NCBI GenBank assembly: GCA_937996585.1
Contig: CALKUW010000343.1
Location: 1 to 6,897 of the forward strand
Source: an uncultured Flavobacteriales bacterium
GTDB taxonomy: Bacteria > Bacteroidota > Bacteroidia > Flavobacteriales_D > Sanyastnellaceae
Direction: 5' to 3'
DNA length: 6,897 bases
Positions 4,094-6,897 of this stretch are shown one piece after another (within the stretch, counting starts at the first letter, position 1; each line of letters starts with the position of its first letter). A program made the translations under genes and the position numbers. The notes beneath the pieces are model-generated. The model was not told where the DNA came from. It was given only the letters and a program-made list of their open reading frames with translations, and did no database searches.

Positions 4094-5881
4094 ATGTCAA
4101 TTTGGTATCGCACGAGCCGAGCCATACTCGCATCGGTCTATTTACTGGCGTTTCTTGCACCTACGCCCGCAGCGGCGTTTAGCTCCGTCGAGCTAGGGCC
4201 GGACGACACCTTCTTCGACCACGAGTTTGTCCTCGATGAAGAAACTTTGCTCCATGTCACCTTCGACAGCAACGTCGCCTGCCCCCTCAACCATGCAACC
4301 ACCATCGACCCCTGGCTCCGCCTCTTCTCGATTGCGGAAGATGGCACGGCCACGGTCATTGCTGATGATGACGATGGCAACCACAGTGATGGCGGTAATT
4401 GCTACGGAAGCAAAATCTCTACGACGCTGGCGGCTGGTTCATATCGTCTGAGATTCCGCACCTTCCAAGAGCAGGCGGGGCTTGCCGTCCCCGAAGGGTC
4501 AGGCACCGTGAGCTGGTCGAGCGAGGGCTACGAGCCTGCACCGCCAACCACGACGACGAGCACCACCACAACGACGACCACAACGACCACCACGACAGTT
4601 CCTCCCACCACCACGACCGAGCAGCCCTTCATTGGCCCGCCGATGAACCTCGTGGTCGAGGACACCGGCCAAGAGGTCAAGCTCGATTGGGACGAGCCGA
4701 ACGTGGGCAACGTCGAGCCCGAGCACTACGCCGTGAATTGGCGCTTCCCCACCTCGGGCGGTTGGACGGTCGAGTCGGAAACTACCTCGGCCATCATCAG
4801 CTACGAGCAGATCGAATCGACCGGTGGCTTCGGTGAGGAGTACGTCTTCAGCGTCCGATCCGACAACGACACCCAAGAGTTGTATTCGGGCTGGTCGAAC
4901 GAGGTCACGCTGACAGTTGCTGGGCCACCGCCCACCACAACATCCACCACAACGACAACGCTGCCCCCAACAACAACCACCACCTCATCAACCACTTCTA
5001 CCACAACCACGGTCCCTGTGACCACGACAACGGAGCCAGTCCCATCAAGCACTACAACCCCGCCACCGACGACTACACAGGCACCCCCACCGACGACGAC
5101 GACAACTACTTCGTCCACTTTGCCGCCCACGACGACCACTGCGACGACGACTACAACGACGACGACCACGACAGTGGCCCCAACTACGACTTCGAGCCCA
5201 CCCCCAACCACTACAGCTTCCACAACGACTTCATCAAGCACCGTGCCTCCGACCACGGTGCCACCGACGACCTCGACAACGACTAGCACCACCACGGTTG
5301 CGCCGACCACCACCTCGACCACGACGCTGCCCCCGGCAGTCGAGGAGGCCGTCGAGATTCTGGAAACTTTCGAGGACGAGGAGCTGGCGCAGGAGCTGGA
5401 GGAAATCTTTGTCGAGGAAGAGGTCACGGTCGAAGAAGCCGAGGCGCTCATCGAGGTGGTCGAGGAAGTTCTCGGGGTCGAGGGCCTGGACGAAGAGCAG
5501 ATCGAAGAATTGGTCGATGACGTTGTTGAGGTCATGGCCGCCGAGGTGGTGACCGAAGAAGCCATCGAAGAGTTGGTCAGCAACGAAAGTTTCGATGAGC
5601 TGAGCGAAGAGGCAGTTGGGGCGATCGGGATCAGCCTCAACGACGACAGCTACGAAGTTCGTGAAACCTTTGAGGAAGAGGTCAATGTTTTCGGCAGCGA
5701 CGAGCTGGACGAGTACGTCCCCTCAGGCTCACGAGTCCCGGTCGAGGACCGCCGTGTGGTGATCGCTGGTACGGCGGCCGTCGCTATCGGCGCTTCGCCT
5801 CGACCAGCACCACCGGCAGCGGCGGCATCAAGTAGCGGCGGGTCAAGCGGCCCGGCCGGACCATCAAGGCGAAGGAGGTAG
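4094..5881 (+). CDS. Secreted multidomain Thr-rich (mucin-like) surface protein with FN3 domain
   Basis: The 595-aa protein starts with a Sec signal peptide: R6/R9, a hydrophobic ILASVYLLAFLA, and a cleavage site after PTPAAA at 28. Residues 29-147 look like a pre-peptidase/DVUA0089-type beta-sandwich (DPWLRLFSIAEDGT, a D-rich loop DDDDGNHSDGGN, LAAGSYRLRF), with C63 and C103 possibly disulfide-bonded. A Thr linker (152-175) leads to a fibronectin type III domain (about 178-276: LDWDEP, HYAVNW, EEYVFSVRS, GWSNEVTL). A 135-residue Thr/Pro/Ser tract follows (280-414). Next comes an acidic helical region (416-540), then a hydrophobic RRVVIAGTAAVAIG (553-566) and a tail ending SRRRR. The acidic-to-Arg end recalls surface proteins of Acidimicrobiia, suggesting capture from the host. 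Its place in a lysis operon is odd; roles could be masking the cell surface, blocking other phages, or aiding lysis. Confidence 0.8.
   Translation: MSIWYRTSRAILASVYLLAFLAPTPAAAFSSVELGPDDTFFDHEFVLDEETLLHVTFDSNVACPLNHATTIDPWLRLFSIAEDGTATVIADDDDGNHSDGGNCYGSKISTTLAAGSYRLRFRTFQEQAGLAVPEGSGTVSWSSEGYEPAPPTTTTSTTTTTTTTTTTTVPPTTTTEQPFIGPPMNLVVEDTGQEVKLDWDEPNVGNVEPEHYAVNWRFPTSGGWTVESETTSAIISYEQIESTGGFGEEYVFSVRSDNDTQELYSGWSNEVTLTVAGPPPTTTSTTTTTLPPTTTTTSSTTSTTTTVPVTTTTEPVPSSTTTPPPTTTQAPPPTTTTTTSSTLPPTTTTATTTTTTTTTTVAPTTTSSPPPTTTASTTTSSSTVPPTTVPPTTSTTTSTTTVAPTTTSTTTLPPAVEEAVEILETFEDEELAQELEEIFVEEEVTVEEAEALIEVVEEVLGVEGLDEEQIEELVDDVVEVMAAEVVTEEAIEELVSNESFDELSEEAVGAIGISLNDDSYEVRETFEEEVNVFGSDELDEYVPSGSRVPVEDRRVVIAGTAAVAIGASPRPAPPAAAASSSGGSSGPAGPSRRRR
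4547..4618 (+). repeat. ACN-codon tract 1 (Thr linker)
   Basis: Near-uninterrupted ACN codons encode residues 152-175 of the surface protein. Synonymous ACC, ACG, ACA and ACT are mixed, so the protein repeats while the DNA is less regular. Length variation by slippage or recombination is possible. Confidence 0.8.
4931..5335 (+). repeat. ACN/CCN-codon tract 2 (Thr/Pro linker)
   Basis: This 405-base tract encodes residues 280-414, almost entirely Thr with Pro, Ser and Val. Third codon positions vary widely. The opposite strand shows a long spurious Val/Ser-rich reading frame, an effect of this composition. Confidence 0.85.
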
Positions 5882-5883
5882 CC

Positions 5884-6072
5884 ATGAGGCTATGGAGGTT
5901 CATTAGGCGAGCAGTCGAGGAAGCAGGTGTGCTGGCCTGGACGATCGGGGGCACGGCGCTCGTGCTCATCACCCTGAGCGGGCCGATCTTCCGGCTCGGG
6001 CTCTACATCAGCATGATTGCATTGGCCGTCCACATCATCGGGTTGTGGGCAGCACTGGGGGATGATGAGTGA
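5884..6072 (+). CDS. Small two-helix membrane protein, possible holin or holin partner
   Basis: The protein is 62 aa with a basic start (MRLWRFIRR) and two hydrophobic helices (about 14-36, VLAWTIGGTALVLITLSGPIF; about 39-58, GLYISMIALAVHIIGLWAAL), then GDDE. A positively charged N-terminus, two transmembrane segments and short length fit holins or antiholins. I recognise no named family. AGGAGG (5873-5878) five bases before the ATG is the best Shine-Dalgarno site of the operon and overlaps the last codons of the surface protein. The TGA overlaps the next ATG (TGATG), so it is probably translated together with the following membrane protein. Confidence 0.75.
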   Translation: MRLWRFIRRAVEEAGVLAWTIGGTALVLITLSGPIFRLGLYISMIALAVHIIGLWAALGDDE

Positions 6073-6329
6073 TGCGGATGCTCGGCCCAATCCTCATGCG
6101 GATCATGGCGGTGTTCATGTATTCGGCAATGGCGGTGATCGGTGGTGCGTCACTGATCGCACCGGAGATTCCGCCGCACAAGGCAGCAATGCTCGCTGGC
6201 ATTTCGGCTACGGCACACGTCGTTGAAAAGTTGGCTCGTGCCTATGCCGACGACGGAAAGATCACGATGGAAGAGCTGAACGCAGCTTTCAATCCGTCAG
6301 CTATCGACCACCACTACGACGAAGAATAG
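6072..6329 (+). CDS. Small single-span membrane protein with DDGKITMEEL tail, holin-like
   Basis: The protein is 85 aa from ATG 6072 (an in-frame GTG at 6069 would add one residue). One clear transmembrane helix spans about 8-30 (LMRIMAVFMYSAMAVIGGASLIA), followed by a helical region (37-58). DDGKITMEEL at 60-69 resembles the second half of an EF-hand loop but lacks the acidic residues expected at its first positions, so calcium binding is doubtful. D-G-K-I/L-T-x-E-E segments also occur in small phage membrane proteins, from memory. The gene shares one base with the stop of the preceding gene and has GGGGGA nine bases upstream. With its neighbours it forms a run of three short membrane proteins, of which one may be an antiholin or accessory holin. 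Confidence 0.7.
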   Translation: MRMLGPILMRIMAVFMYSAMAVIGGASLIAPEIPPHKAAMLAGISATAHVVEKLARAYADDGKITMEELNAAFNPSAIDHHYDEE

Positions 6330-6338
6330 GATCAGGAG

Positions 6339-6569
6339 ATGTTCTCTCCTTCCAACCTCCGTGACATGGGCGAGCGGGCGGCCGCTACGTTCGCACAGAC
6401 GATGATCTCTCTTATCGGCACCGATGCAACCGGCGTGCTCGACGTAAACATTGGTGAAGCGCTGCTGGCCAGCGTCGTGGCTGCGGGCCTCAGCATCCTC
6501 AAGGCTGTTGCGGCGATTCGTGGCCCTATCGGTGGACCGGACGCCAGCCTCGTCAACCTTGATGGTTGA
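6339..6569 (+). CDS. Holin, r1t-like family
   Basis: The 76-aa protein would permeabilise the inner membrane so the endolysin can reach the wall. It fits the phage r1t holin family: an N-terminal LRDMGERAAATFAQTMISLIG helix (7-27), a short loop (DATGVLDVNIGE), a second hydrophobic helix ALLASVVAAGLSILKAVAAI (41-60), then the family's G-x-P-x-x-A-S-L-V end (GGPDASLV, 65-72). Length and two-helix layout match. The ATG at 6339 has AGGA (6328-6331) seven bases upstream; a second AGGAG touches the ATG and is too close to act. The matching endolysin lies about 5.6 kb to the left rather than adjacent. Confidence 0.82.
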   Translation: MFSPSNLRDMGERAAATFAQTMISLIGTDATGVLDVNIGEALLASVVAAGLSILKAVAAIRGPIGGPDASLVNLDG

Positions 6570-6699
6570 TCCAAACCATCTCAAAGACGTACCCTCGCCG
6601 TCTGAAACCGACGAGATCGACTGGGGCGAGGGCGCAGAAGAGGTGATCGAGGCCGCTTGCGACCTAGAAAATCCTGAGTCCTGCGAAAGCTGTCAGTAG
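6562..6699 (+). CDS. 45-aa acidic protein with C-terminal cysteines (hypothetical)
   Basis: The ATG at 6562 overlaps the end of the holin gene by eight bases, and the ORF runs to a TAG at 6697-6699. The peptide is acidic (PSPSETDEIDWGEGAEEVIEA) and ends with C33, C41 and C44 (CDLENPESCESCQ). There is no membrane segment or signal peptide. No Shine-Dalgarno site is evident, so translation probably depends on the upstream gene. It converges with the leftward 55-aa gene with one base between stops. I recognise no family; clustered cysteines could bind metal or be redox-active, which is conjecture. Confidence 0.55.
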   Translation: MVDPNHLKDVPSPSETDEIDWGEGAEEVIEAACDLENPESCESCQ

Positions 6700-6700
6700 A

Positions 6701-6868
6701 TCAGCCGTCTCGGGTGAGTTCTTCGTTGGCTCGCTCGACAAAGCGCCGGGCCTGTTCAGGGTGCTTGAAGAAGTCGTGAAACTTCCCGTCCAGCGTGACG
6801 GCGTAGCCACTGATGAACAGCCCTCGGCCCAAAGCAACGTCTTGCTTCACCATTTCGTATCCGCTCAT
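6701..6868 (-). CDS. 55-aa protein of unknown function, leftward
   Basis: A complete ORF from ATG 6868 to TGA 6703-6701. It reads MSGYEMVKQDVALGRGLFISGYAV (partly shown) and continues with LDGKFHDFFKHPEQARRFVERANEEL. It has an N-terminal strand-like part and a C-terminal helix, is mildly basic and has no membrane segment. Codon choice favours G/C at third positions, as in neighbours. The layout (strand, DGKF.DFF turn, helix) suggests a small compact alpha/beta protein, but I know no named match. A -10-like TACAAT lies eight bases before the ATG and there is no Shine-Dalgarno site, pointing to leaderless translation. Confidence 0.65.
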   Translation of the reverse strand: MSGYEMVKQDVALGRGLFISGYAVTLDGKFHDFFKHPEQARRFVERANEELTRDG

Positions 6869-6876
6869 AGTTCTTG

Positions 6877-6882
6877 ATTGTA
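6877..6882 (-). promoter_or_regulatory. Putative -10 element for the leftward 55-aa gene
   Basis: On the minus strand TACAAT (TANNNT pattern) ends eight bases before the ATG at 6868. Transcription would begin at or within a few bases of the start codon. Any -35 box would lie beyond the window edge, so the promoter cannot be fully assessed. Confidence 0.45.
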
Positions 6883-6897
6883 GTCATCGGCGGGTTT

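Noticed and set aside
4801..5640. 279-aa Val/Ser-rich open frame on the minus strand
   Set aside because: It is the complement of the Thr and Glu codon runs of the surface protein; low complexity alone keeps it open.
6060..6069. GTG at 6069 as the start of the 85-aa membrane protein
   Set aside because: ATG at 6072 differs by one codon, gives the classical TGATG coupling and is the more usual start codon.
6249..6284. EF-hand calcium-binding loop (DDGKITMEEL)
   Set aside because: The loop lacks acidic residues at positions 1 and 3 and is a single copy, so calcium binding is not supported.
1..6897. CRISPR array, tRNA, rRNA or insertion sequence
   Set aside because: No regular repeat-spacer structure, no tRNA-like T-loop or cloverleaf, and no transposase or terminal inverted repeats were seen on either strand.

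Overview
The window looks like part of a double-stranded DNA phage (or prophage) of a GC-rich actinobacterium. The phage assignment rests on three calls: a peptidoglycan-degrading endolysin (35-760), a terminase-small-subunit-like helix-turn-helix protein (2281-3063), and a short protein with the features of the r1t holin family (6339-6569). The composition is GC-rich, roughly 60% by eye. The 595-residue surface protein (4094-5881) has long Thr/Pro linkers and an acidic tail ending in a hydrophobic stretch plus arginines. From memory, this style is common in secreted proteins of Acidimicrobiia (Ilumatobacter/Microthrix-like actinobacteria), so I infer a host in that group. I could not verify this by search.

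Layout. (1) 1-1819: a rightward run made of the endolysin followed by four small proteins of unknown function. One is a 43-aa ORF joined to its neighbour by a TGATG overlap. (2) 1816-2112: a leftward gene for a 98-aa protein with a zinc-ribbon-like double CxxC; its stop overlaps that of the upstream rightward gene. (3) 2113-2280: a divergent intergenic region with a tandem 10-bp repeat and an inverted copy. (4) 2281-3063: the terminase-small-like gene, with a strong Shine-Dalgarno site. (5) 3064-3290: an intergenic region with a good sigma70-type promoter and a 9-bp direct repeat. (6) 3291-6699: a compact rightward operon of seven genes. It encodes two small probably beta-rich virion-type proteins, the large secreted Thr-rich protein, three small membrane proteins including the r1t-type holin, and a 45-aa acidic Cys-containing protein. 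(7) 6701-6868: a leftward 55-aa gene that may be transcribed leaderless.

The most unusual signal is not a gene. An asymmetric motif, consensus CGATTTCAGCACTT, is scattered through the first 1.95 kb. Its core TTTCAGCA occurs seven times exactly, plus one single-base variant. All copies are on the + strand and none lies to the right of 1942. Three copies start 4-5 nt after stop codons; two of these and the copy at 8 lie just before the next gene. A second, near-palindromic motif (GAAA-N-TTTC and close variants) is over-represented in the right part (2556-5594). Together these suggest phage-specific regulatory or promoter sites.

Working model: the left cluster supplies the endolysin and small accessory proteins under control of the CGATTTCAGCACTT elements. 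The right operon makes small virion proteins, a Sec-exported mucin-like surface protein and the membrane proteins that trigger lysis. Holin and endolysin are thus separated by about 5.6 kb.
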